Assembly (NCBI GenBank): GCA_026120185.1
Contig: JANUWF010001635.1
Coordinates: 1-64,000 of the forward strand
DNA length: 64,000 nt
DNA from: Voacanga thouarsii
Taxonomy: Eukaryota; Streptophyta; Magnoliopsida; Gentianales; Apocynaceae
Direction: 5' to 3'
The notes beneath the pieces are model-generated. The model saw nothing but the letters and a program-made list of their open reading frames with translations, made no database searches and had not been told where the DNA came from. Each line of letters opens with the position of its first letter. The stretch's first letter is position 1. Shown one piece after another: positions 43,886-54,705 of this stretch. Made by a program: the position numbers and the translations under genes.

Positions 43886-45789
43886 ACTTAATTATCCTTC
43901 GTTTAAAGTTGAAAAATTAAGCAGAATACCATAATAAATAGGATAAAGATAGTTGGGGCGGGGGGGAAACAATTTTGGAGGGCTGAAATTTTAAAGCGAC
44001 AAATATTTAGAATATCTTTTTTCTGCTAAAGTGAGTTATTTCAACCACAGATGGTAAAAAATAATTACTTCTTCCATTCAAATTTAAATGTCTCATTCTA
44101 CTTGACATAAATATTTAGAAAAGTATTTGGTCATATGTAAATTACCATCTTATCCTTATCAATTTAAGCGGTTAGTGCGGAAGATATAGATTAGTGGAGT
44201 TTATCTCTTTTAAATTGAAGTAATTAATTGTGGAATTTTAAATAGAAAATATACTTATTATGAAAATAAACGTGTATTCTTAGACATAATATGAATGTTT
44301 TTTTAAAAATATGTAGAGATGAAAAATAAAAATTCTAAAGATATTTCTAAGATATCTGACTTTTTAAAAATAAATATGAAGTTCTTAAAGTTTTGGGGGG
44401 CCGTTAGCTAGGTCTACGACTGATTTAGAGGGGATGGACAGTTACATTTCCGTTTTTAAATTTTAAAAAAAAAAGTCTTCCTTTTTTTTAATGAAAATTA
44501 CCTTTCATTTTCTTCGTCTTTTATTTTTTAAAATTATAATATGATCTTCTGATATGTACATTTACATAATTAACTCCTTAATTTTCCGTCTTTGCCTCTA
44601 ATCCTCAATTCTGCCATCTTCTGGAATACTCTGGAGAACTCCCCTCCTCCAAATCTTGCAGTAAACATTGTACAAGTTAGTACCGGTTTTTGAGTCAATT
44701 GACCTTTTGAATACTCTTCCATGAATTAGACGTAGGAGTTATCAGTGTATTCACTTCACAATTATGTGCCCCCAGCTTGTTTTTCAAGAAAAAAAAAATT
44801 CTTGTTCCTCAAGAAAATTACGTTCTCTTGGGGGGAAAGCCAAACATGACCAATAAATTAAATGCCTTCTGGCATCTTCCACTTAAGAGTCAAACAAATA
44901 TGGACTCATTCCTTAACTTGTTTTGACTATTCTATGGTTCTTGTTAGTCTTCTCAAAAACTTTAAAATGATTATATCTAAAATATTTGCATATGCATTAA
45001 TATTTGTTGTATTTGATCAATTTCCAAATTAGCCACTAACAAATTTATAGGATGGTCCCTCTATTATGTAATAATTACAGAATGACCTCGTGTTTGTTTA
45101 GCAATTGCAGGAACTCAGAAACATGCACTAGTTTAAAATTTGCCCCCTTTTGATACCGCGAACCAAAATCAACTCAAACAAGCGAAAAGCCCTGAAATAC
45201 ACGTTTTGAGCTCTTTTTCCACGTTTGAGGGCAAAAACAACCTCATTGTATACTTTTTGATGCATTGAATTAGAAATTGCAAATTGAATCAAAATCTATG
45301 TTTAGTAAATATAAATTGTTAAGGTATGCATTTTTTTCTTTAAATGGGAATTGTTAATATGCAATGTATATTACCTAGCTAGAACTGGTTAAAGAAAAAA
45401 AAAAAAAAAAAAACCTCCAATAGCATGTTTGGATTGAAAATTTTGAAAAGAAAAGAAAGGAGAAAATAAATTTAAATGCTTGTATTAACTTTTATGGAAA
45501 TGAAGAAAAAGAAAGGGAGAGACGAATGAAGGAATTATGTTTAATTAAAAATGTCAACTTAATTCTTGTCCAAGAATGAACAAATTCAGAAAGGGAAAAA
45601 AATAATTTTAATAAATATTTTTACACCAACTAAAATATCCTTTTCATAAGTTTTACGTAGTGTACTATTGATTTGAAAATGAGGAAAGAGCAAACGGGGC
45701 GTGTCATGGCTCTTATTTATACGTTCACGAAGCCCAACCGGAGCTATGCATAACTCTTTCTCTTACCTTAACCTTCCTTCTTATCGAAT
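43886..45789 (+). other. Spacer and P450-4 upstream region
   Basis: AT-rich, no gene found. A short stretch at about 44078-44290 begins TACTTCTTCCATTCAAATTTAAATGTCTCA, like a Stowaway end, but its right end is unclear. The last 90 bp resemble P450-6 upstream: GGGGTGTCATGGTTCTTATTTACACG (54633) against GGGCGTGTCATGGCTCTTATTTATACG (45698). TTATTTATA at 45714-45722 is the best TATA candidate for P450-4, about 70 bp before the ATG. Confidence 0.5.
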
Positions 45790-47428
45790 ATGGAGGTAGT
45801 CTGGATCACTTTGCTGCTAGTTTTCTGCATTTTCTTGATGCAGAAAACGTTCAAAAAACAGAAAAAGAGATTCCCACCTAGTCCTCCAGCCCTCCCAATT
45901 CTTGGCCATCTCCACCTCCTAGGAGCTCCAATTCACAGAGCCCTTCAACATCTCTCCACCAAGTATGGGCCCATAATCTTTCTCCGTTTAGGGACCCGTC
46001 CTACTCTTGTCGTTTCCTCCCCAGCCATTGCTGCAGAATGTTTCACCAAGAATGATATAATCTTTGCTAACCGGCCTGAGACCCTCGCCAACAAACACCT
46101 TACCTATAACTTTACTGCCTTCGGATTTGCCCCATACGGAAACCTCTGGCGTAATCTCCGTCGAGTTACCACCATCCATATTTTATCCTCCGCCGGGCTC
46201 AACCATTTCTCTCTCGTTCGAACAGAAGAAATTCATGTCATGGTAAAAAAGCTGTACTCAGATTCCGGGGAAAATCGGAAAGTGAACCTTAGTTCTTTGT
46301 TCTTGGATTTGATGTTTAATGTGATAATGAGGATGGTCGCTGGAAAACAGTGGTCCGGAGATGCTGAATCGTTTGATGCAGATTTGCCCTTGCACGTTTG
46401 TGATTATTTTCCAGTTTTGAGCTGGCTTGGTTTTGGTGGGTTTGAGAAGAAGCTGGTGAAAAGGCATAAAAAGACTGACAAGTTTTTGCAAGATCTGATT
46501 GATGAAAGTAGAAGAAATGGAGGTTCTTCGTGCTCAGCCATGCAGAATAAGACAGTGATCCAATCGCTGTTGCCCCTACAAGAAGCTGAACCGGAGTTCT
46601 ACACAGATGACATAATCAAATCAATTATACTGGTAAACCATTTATAATTCACGCGTCAGATTTTACAGAGTTTTCTTAATCCCAGTATTGTACGTAGCCC
46701 TATATTATATTAGAAGTAATCTTATTGAGTTCTCTTTAGAGTCTTCCTTTTTGCCCTTTTTTTATTTTCTACCTTTTATTAACAGTCTTTTTAAGTGTCT
46801 CTTTTAGATACTCTTTGCTGCTGGAACTCAGACTACAGCACACACCATGGGGTGGGCAATGTCTCTTCTGTTAAATCATCCCGAGGTGATGGAAAGAGTA
46901 AGAAGTGAAATAAACCACCATGTTCCATCAGGGCGTTTAATAGAGGATTTGGATCTTGCAAAGCTACCTTATTTGCGCTGTGTTATCAATGAAACACTGA
47001 GACTTTTTCCAGTTGCACCACTTCTTCTTCCTCATCTGTCCTCTGAAGAATGCACCATCAATGGATTCCATATTCCTCGCCGTACAACTTTACTGGTGAA
47101 TGCTTGGGCTATTCATAGAGACTCGACTGTGTGGGAAGAACCAACCAAGTTTAAGCCGGAAAGATTTGAAGGAATCAAAACGGAGCATGAAGGGTTCAGA
47201 TTTCTACCATTTGGGGTGGGGAGAAGGGCATGTCCTGGCTCTGGCTTGGCAATGCGAACTATTGGGCTGGCACTTGGTACACTCATTCAGTGCTTCGAGT
47301 GGCAGAGGATTGGGGCTCAGCTGTTGGACTTGCAAGAAGGACAGGGCCTCGTTATTCCAAAAGCACACCCTTTAGAGGCCCTGTGTAAGGCCCAGCCCAC
47401 TATGATCCATCCAATCTCCCAACTTTGA
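45790..47428 (+). CDS. P450-4: CYP81-type P450, subgroup B, atypical I-helix
   Basis: Exons 45790-46632 and 46808-47428, with a 175-bp phase-0 intron, encode 487 residues. ER anchor at residues 2-19, FPPSPPALPILGH hinge, ETLR K-helix, PERF, and FGVGRRACPG heme loop with Cys423. The I-helix reads AAGTQTT (285-291): Gln289 replaces the acidic residue of the usual AGxD/ET motif, while Thr290 is kept. The pseudogene P450-6 shares the Gln, so it is an inherited subgroup trait and not a sequencing error. The gene is clearly diverged from subgroup A (LLGAPIHRALQHL, DYFPVLSWLGF) yet belongs to the same CYP81-like clade. No frame damage. The substitution could alter proton delivery during oxygen activation. 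Confidence 0.92.
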
Positions 47429-49297
47429 AATTAAGATCTGCTCCTAGTCCGGAAAAGTTGTTGGTTTGTCTTCATATGGCAACCAGGCCCACTTTACATA
47501 TAGCTTTCCCCCGTATAGTTTTAACATATAGCATTAGGTTGTTACATTTTTTTTTTAATTTTAATAAAGACATAGATCGTCACATGTTTGTCAATTTTGT
47601 TAATACTAATGAAAAAATTTTATAATTTTAATGCAATATTGTCATCCAAGTAAATATTTTATCGGTTACGTTTTATATTTAAGTAAAAATCAGAACAAAT
47701 AGTAGATAGCTATTGTCTACATTTCATTTTGTCGGTAAAGCTTGTAATTGATAGAAGCGGATCCTCTTGTCTGCCGACAATATTATTATGCGACATTTGA
47801 CCTTGATTCCACATTCATCAATATTTTTTCGGACAAAAATAAAAACAAAAGTTATCGATTTTTTCTCCTAAGAATATCCTATGAAGGAGTGAGAAAAAAA
47901 AAAAGAAAAGGAAAATGTAGGACTAAATTTGTTTAAATATTTTCTGTTACTCATATTAGAGACAAGCCGTATCCAGTACCATAAAGATCACAACAAAGTC
48001 AAATTTTAATTTGTTAATTCATAAACTGTTGGTTAAGTAGTGGATTTAACTCTCAATTGCAATTGAATTATTGGTGCCACACATTTCTAATGTGCCACCA
48101 ATCTTTTATTTTGTTTATAGTGATGAAGATAATTCAATTCCATTCTATCATGGGTGCACTAGCATGGGGCTCAGGGACTGTCTGAAGGTAGGCTTTGCTA
48201 GATATTGTCGGTTTTTGAATGCAGAAACGTACTGAGTACTTTTTTTTCCCAAGAGCGTGACAAGTAAAATGTATAATATAAAATAAAAAATTAAACTTAA
48301 AATATTATTATTTATAAATTTATTTTTTGTCGTTGTATCATATACTTTAAAACAAAATACACTACTTTTGACTCAAAGAGAAATGGAATGCAAAAACAGA
48401 CGATTTTTTTTTTTCATTTTAAAGATGTATTTGGACTGTATTTTTATTAAAAGTATTCAAATTAAAAAACTAAATTATAAAAATATATACAAAGAAAATA
48501 TAATATTTTATAAATACATAACTATTCTAGTGAAATAAAAAATATTTTGATTGAAAGCAAATTGCAATTTAAATTTATCTTTAATATGCGATCTAAATTT
48601 AATTAAAAATTTTTAATTATGGATGAAATTAATCGAATTAGAATATAAATTTTCCTTTATTCAATTCAAACTTCTCATAAAACATGAATATGCTTTACAA
48701 TGTGTCCTTGCTATTTACTTTCTTGGATGCTAATTTGCAGGCTATAATTGAAAATTACTAAAAAACTATTTTTAACGAATTAAAAGATTGTAATTCATGA
48801 AAGATATATGCAGCTATAATGGCAAACTTATGCCGTAGGGCATGTGAAAAAATGATTAAACTACTCATGAATTGGATTAAAAACGAATTAAGTAATCGAA
48901 CTCAAATCTTTTAAGATATGAGTCAAAAGATTATGAATTATTACTTTAACGCCATCCAAATAATTGATTGCTGACCTTCTAACTAATTTCTTTTAAGGTG
49001 GAGGTTAGAGAATTTTAAAATTGGTCAAGAAATTTTAAAAACTATTATAGAATAAGGAAAATTCTTATATGATCCTAACCTGTAGACTATATGTATTAAA
49101 GGGTTATACTATACAATTTTCATTATATAAAGTATAATTTTCTAATGAATATAGTACACATAGATCGGTCCATTCTAAAATTTCTAATGGAATAAGACCA
49201 ATTAGAGTTGTTTTCCTTTTAAATGTTCTTTGTTGGATCGCTTTACGAATTTTCGTGTAGTATATATAATATTTGAGGTTACACAATTTGATAATAT

Positions 49298-49338
<41 letters not shown>

Positions 49339-49400
49339 TATGTCAAATATTAATTATTATAATTATTTTAAAGATAAAATATAGTGTAAAATTACAATAT
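47429..49400. other. Spacer between P450-4 and the second duplicated segment
   Basis: AT-rich DNA with no gene recognised. At about 49036-49270 GGAAAATTCTTATATGATCC...TATGTATTAAAGGGTTATACTATACAATTTT resembles one end of the foldback element at 50507-50645, so a related MITE may sit here. (TA)n lies at 49303-49333. Confidence 0.45.
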
Positions 49401-50365
49401 GGCTCCATTTGATAGGTAAGAAAGGAGGGTTGTGTAAGGAATTTGACAAGGAATGTTGAGAAAGAAAATAAATATAATCTTTTAAATTGTTTGGTTTATT
49501 AAAATACAGCTGAGAATGGAATTTAAATTTGTTTTAAATTTTCGAAAGTAACCTTCGTACAACATAAAATTTGATTAGCCAGTCATATTTAACTTAACAT
49601 TTTTTCTTGGTATTTTTTAAACACTTTTGCCTTCTTTTTTTCCTTTTTTTAATGCATTAATTATAAAATAGATTATGCATAATTATAAAATAAAGATTGA
49701 CCATATAATCCAATACAAAATTAATAAGAAAAATAAAAAAAAAAGTAGGAGAGATATGAAATTTTTTTGTACCTCAAATCTCAAACTTCTCAAACAAAAT
49801 ATGCATTAGTCATTGAATGAGAGAATAAAGAACACGAAACCAAGAAAAATAGACCACGTTGATGATGAAGTTCCAAGAGTCCATCATATTCAACTTCTCC
49901 TCCTTCAATCGCTGTGTCTCTTTATTCTCTTACTAGCACAAGGGTTTCGTTTTTTAACAAGAGGATAGAGAGATGCAGTGGTTGAAGAAAGAGAAGAGAA
50001 GGGGGGGAAAATAAGGAGAATCGATACTGTAAAAAAAAGAAGAAAAGGTGAGGATTATAAAGTCTTTAAAAATTTTATGCATATTTTAGTTTTAAAATCA
50101 TGAGGAAAGTGATCAAAACACTATCTTCATATTAGGATTATCTTTCTCAATATTTTAGACTTACTTTTCTTGATTTAAGGAATTATTTTTTCCCTAAATA
50201 AACATAATTACCTAAATTTTAGAATTTAATAAATAAGAATCAAATTTCTTTCCTAACGGCAGAATCCTTAACAATCAAATGTATTTTATAAGTAATTCAA
50301 TATGCATATTCAAATTTCAATTTAGTGTTTTTTTAAAAAAAAAAGAAAAAAAAATCAAACAGGTC
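49401..50365. mobile_element. Putative hAT-like element, copy in P450-5 upstream
   Basis: Starts GGCTCCATTTGAT and ends ATCAAACAGGTC. Homologous along its length to 32033-32960, so it marks the left part of the duplicated segment. Confidence 0.4.
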
Positions 50366-50506
50366 TTGAGTCAATGTTTATGGGTGATTAAAGCTGGTAG
50401 AGGAATGCAACATGTAATATAGAAAAAAAAAACAGCTCTTATATGACTTTCTTCAATGCCTCCTTCCTTTGCCATGGCATTAGGACAAGCATTTGCTTCC
50501 CAATAA

Positions 50507-50645
50507 CGAAAATTCTAGTATGGACTTAATCTACGAAGATCACATGTATTAAAAAATTTTATTTCATATAATAAAAATTATACGATACAACTCTTTAATA
50601 TATGTGATTTACAAATTTTCGATTCATGTAAGAATTTCTCGATCG
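50507..50645. mobile_element. Foldback MITE upstream of P450-5, absent at P450-3
   Basis: The two halves pair as long imperfect inverted repeats: AAAATTCTAGTATGGACTTAATCTACGAAGATCACATGTATTAAA against the inverse of the right half. ATAA flanks both ends (50503-50506, 50646-50649). The P450-3 region reads GCTTCCCAAAAAGCATGATATAG (33096) without it, so it inserted after the duplication, next to the LINE relic. Confidence 0.7.
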
Positions 50646-51764
50646 ATAAACATGACATAGTGTGTATCCATCTCCACTTTTAACCAGATGATGTTAATAT
50701 TAAGAATTCGTACATGATCGAGACCCAGTAGTGAAATCCTGTAAATAAAGACGAACCATTGGGGAAGTAACATGGGTGTTTTGTACCGGAACCGACCCCA
50801 TTATGGTAGTTGTAAGTTAATTGGGATTTTTAATCACATAAAATTCAGATTTTCTTACCGATGATCATTATTGCATGAATAATTAATGGCGATGATCTGT
50901 TGTTGACATCAATTAAGTATCCAAAATTTGTAATTGGTCCATGATTCTGCTACCCGCGTCTAACCACATCTAAGAAATAATAAAATTGCTACTTCTCCTC
51001 TTCATTTTTTTTAACATTCTTTTTTTTCTCTCTCTCCACCAGAATTTAAATTGTCAATGACTCTCATTTTTTTAATAATTTTTTTGAAAGACATTCGCAT
51101 TGTTTAAAATTATATTTTACCCAGTTAAAGCTGGCCATACTAAGAAAGAAGGGGAAAAAAAACAATGAATACATATAAAACTGAAAAGTCTTCCTCGTGT
51201 GGCTTTATGGGGGGAAAATGTAGCAATATTTTACTTCTTAGTAAAATATATTTTTTAATAATTGAATTCAAACCAAATTAAAATAATACGTAAGAATAAT
51301 ATAATGAGTATACCACCACTGGAGACAGAATGGATTTGAAATTATATAATACACACAAGTGCCACAATATATCTATATATCTATATATATATATATATAA
51401 AAAGTTATAAAAAAAATTATACGGGAATCAAAGTTGAATCAACTAGACTCATACATTAAAAAAATTATAATCTTTAAATTTCTAAAAAAAATTAAGACAT
51501 GAAAACCATTTGGATTTAGAGCAAATTGCGGGACCAAAATCTGCTTTGGACATATTGCAATTAATGTGAAAACATGGAAATAAGCAAATACTCAGTGATG
51601 GATAGTTTCTAATCATGGAATATCGTAGCAGATGCATTTCTAATTTAAAAAAACGGCAACCCGCAGGATGAAACCTACAGCAGTCCCGTTCACCTTGTTT
51701 GCTATATAGCTCCCTTTCACGGATGGAGAGTAACCGTTATAGAAATCTATCCTTCTTCTTCAAC
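50646..51764 (+). promoter_or_regulatory. P450-5 upstream region with TATA box
   Basis: Homologous to 33120-34538 (minus the MITE and the TAA array). TATATA at 51703-51708 lies 57 bp before the ATG, in the same GCTATATAGC context as P450-3. No other gene is seen here. Confidence 0.6.
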
Positions 51765-53477
51765 ATGGTTGTGTTATTGTGCACTTTAGTTCTGATTTTT
51801 TCCATTTTCTTCATTAAACAATGGTACCAGAAACTGAAAAAGAAACTCCCACCGAGTCCTCCAGCGCTACCCATTTTAGGTCATCTCTATCTCTTCAGAC
51901 GGCCATTTCACAGAGCTCTCCTACAAATATCTGCCAAGTATGGCCCCATAGTTTACCTCCGTTTGGGAAGCCGTCCTACTCTTCTTGTGTCATCTCCGTC
52001 TATTGCAGAGGAATGCTTCGCCAAGAATGATATGATCTTCGCCAGCAGGCCACCCTGTATTGTCTCCGAACAGGGTTGCTACAGCAACACCACTCTTTCG
52101 TTCTCCCCTTATGGAGCCCACTGGCGTAAACTTCGAAGCATCACCACCATCAAAATACTTTCCTCCACTGCCCTCAACCGTTTTTCTGCTATTCGAGCTG
52201 AAGAAATTCGTTTCATTCTACGAAAAATTTTCTCAAGCTCTAATGAAAACCGCAGAGTAAACTTGAATTCTTTGTTCGTGGAATTAGTAATCAACGTGGT
52301 AATGAAGATGTTCACTGGAAGACAATGGTCGGACTCTGAACCTATGAGTAAGGATATATTTGAAGCCGACCAACCCGTACACACTTGTGATTTTATTCCG
52401 TTCTTGAGATGGATTGGTTTTGGGGGATTTGAGGAACAGGTGAAGCATTACTCCAGAGAAATGGATAAATACCTGCAACATCTACTCGATGAGAGTCGAA
52501 GAAACGAAGCAGGTTCAAGCTTAGCCAACCAAAATAAGACCGTAATCCAATCACTATTGTCACTACAGGAAGCTGAACCTCAGTACTATACAGATGATCT
52601 GCTCAAGGGAATTATAGCGGTAAGAGGTGCTATTTGCGGCTTCTACCCTCCGTTTACTTTGCACCCTAATTATTGTCCTCTCTTCAATTTTTAAATTGCT
52701 TTCTTTGATGAATTTCATAAATGTTTGTCATATTTCACATGTAATGACAAAAGAATTACTATAACTATTAGTCTTTTACCCAATTTTACTCCGTTTATCT
52801 TATCTTCTTGAAATTTTGTTTAGGATATATTTGGAGCTAGCGTAGACACTACAGCATCAACCATGCAATGGGCAATGTCCCTATTGTTAAATCATCCAAA
52901 AGTCATGAAGAAATTAAGGAAGGAGATTGATCATGTTGCGTCCAGGCGTTTGATTAAAGATTCAGATCTTCCTAAATTACCATACATACATTGTATCATC
53001 AATGAGACACTACGACTCTTTCCCTCTGCACCGCTTCTTTTTCCTCGTGTATCCTCTGAAGACTGCACTGTGGGTGGATTCAACGTTCCTCGGGGTACAA
53101 TATTGTTGGTGAATGCTCAGACCATCCACAAAGATCCTAGTGCATGGGAAGAACCAGCAAAATTTAAGCCAGAAAGGTTTGAAGCATTGAAAAAGGGATT
53201 CGAAGGGTTTGAAGCTTTGAACAAGGAATCCGAAGGGTCCAAGTTTTTGCCTTTCGGAAAGGGAAGAAGGCCTTGCCCAGGTGCTGATATGGCCAGGAGA
53301 TTAGCCGGGTTGACAATCGCTACATTTGTTCAATGCTTTGAATGGCAAAGGATTGGACCTGATCTAGTGGATTTGGAAGTGCAAGAAGGATCTCGGTTCG
53401 TGTTACGAAAGGCCAAGCCTTTGAAGGCATTTTGTAGGCCTCGGGCTCCTATGTGCCACTTCCTCTCTCAACTTTGA
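51765..53477 (+). CDS. P450-5: CYP81-type P450 with I-helix Ser and heme-proximal repeat
   Basis: Exons 51765-52619 and 52824-53477, with a 204-bp phase-0 intron, encode 502 residues. ER anchor, LPPSPPALPILGH hinge, ETLR K-helix, PERF and FGKGRRPCPG heme loop (Cys436) are present. Three oddities set it apart from its close paralog P450-3. The I-helix reads ASVDTT, with Ser291 for the usual Gly. FEALKKGFEG/FEALNKESEG is a tandem 10-residue duplication between PERF and the heme loop. One residue is lost in EIDHVAS. Further exon 2 changes (YIHCIINE, GADMARR) suggest relaxed constraint. An in-frame ATG at 51723 adds 14 residues but lies very close to the TATA box, so the aligned ATG was chosen. 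Open frame, but activity is less certain than for P450-1 to -4. Confidence 0.9.
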
Positions 53478-53499
53478 GTTTCTCTTTTGTTAATTTAGT

Positions 53500-53788
53500 A
53501 CTTCTTTCTTTTTAAGAGGGATGTCAAAATTTTTTATTTTTTTTATTAAAATACTTGTCAATTTTATAAATCAGAAATGTATTTATTACATATATTCTTA
53601 ATTTACTCTCTTTCAATTACTCAATAAATATTTAACTCCTTAAATATATGTATTATCAATCTAATTAATAAAAATTTAATTTTATTCAAAAATATTATAG
53701 ACATTTTTATTATAATTATATAAATTATAATAATTTCTTAATATGTGTATCATTTGCTAGATTGACATCCCTTAAGATAAGGAAGTAC
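53500..53788. mobile_element. MITE directly after P450-5
   Basis: Left end CTTCTTTCTTTTTAAGAGGGATGTCAA and inverted right end CTTCCTTATCTTAAGGGATGTCAA pair as about 25-bp terminal inverted repeats, with TA on both sides. It starts about 20 bp after the stop codon, so it probably supplies most of the P450-5 3' UTR. Confidence 0.75.
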
Positions 53789-53969
53789 TATTTTTTTTAT
53801 GTATCTAAAGAAGTATAAATTTTCGGTACTTTCTTTTCCTTTCCTTCTAATTATTCTCCTTTCATCTACACCCCTTTCTCTCAATTCAAAACTGGTTACC
53901 ACCGTACCACTTCTCTACTAATAAGTTAATAGACTTTTATTGGTTGCCAAAAAAAAAAAAAAAATTATC

Positions 53970-54228
53970 CCCACTATCTCAACTAAATTGATTTACTATT
54001 TTGCATTTGATATTTTTATTTTTAAAAAATTAATATATTATATAGTACTTTTGCATTTGAGTATAAAATAATTAATATTCTTATATTTTTTTATATATTT
54101 ATATTTAATATAAAGTATTATATTACTTATATATTTTTATATTTTAATATATTATATTATCATGTTATAATTTTTATTTTTTAAATTTCGTATTAAATTA
54201 AATACTAGTAATGGGAGAAAGGTAGTAA
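53970..54228. mobile_element. Degenerate Stowaway-like MITE
   Basis: Interior (TATAAAATAATTAATATTC, CATATATTTTTATATTT, TTCGTATTAAATTAAATACTAGTAATGGGAGAAAGGTAGTA) follows the Stowaway at 54329-54610. The right end resembles the inverse of TACTCCCTCCGTCCCATTA; the left end is weak. Confidence 0.5.
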
Positions 54229-54328
54229 AAGACTTTCTCACTCACTCAATAACTTTTACTCGCACAGATGTTCCATTTTGCCTCAAATATTTCAACATCT
54301 GTGTTTCCCTTTTCATAAGTTTTACTTA

Positions 54329-54610
54329 CTCCCTCCGTCCCATTAAAATTGATCTACATATTATTTTAGGATATCCTATTAAATTTGATATTTTCTTTAA
54401 AATGAAAGTTTTTACTATACAATTTATTATAAAATAATTAATATACCTCACATATATTATATTTATATTCTTAGATTTGACATAAAGTATTATAGGACTC
54501 ATATATTTTTTATTTTTATTATATTATATTATTATTATATTCTAATTTTTACTTTTGTATAAAATATCGTGTCAAGTTAACTCTTGTCAATTTTAATAGT
54601 ACAGAGAGAG
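54329..54610. mobile_element. Stowaway MITE upstream of P450-6 pseudogene
   Basis: Left end CTCCCTCCGTCCCATTAAAATTGA is the canonical Stowaway terminus; the inverted right end CTCTCTCTGTACTATTAAAATTGAC matches it. TA flanks both ends (54327-54328, 54611-54612). It is the best-preserved member of this family here. Confidence 0.88.
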
Positions 54611-54705
54611 TAGTATTTTATCGGGGGTGTCATGGTTCTTATTTACACGTACTCTAAGCCGAAACAGAGCTCTGCACAACTCTTACCTTAAACTTCTTCT
54701 CGAAT

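Noticed and set aside
43914..43934. AATAGGAT as the Helitron 5' end (TCCTATTTATT on the minus strand)
   Set aside because: A TC start next to A is too weak a signal without sister copies, so the boundary was left open.
44078..44290. Complete Stowaway element
   Set aside because: The left end looks right, but I found no matching right end or TA duplication.
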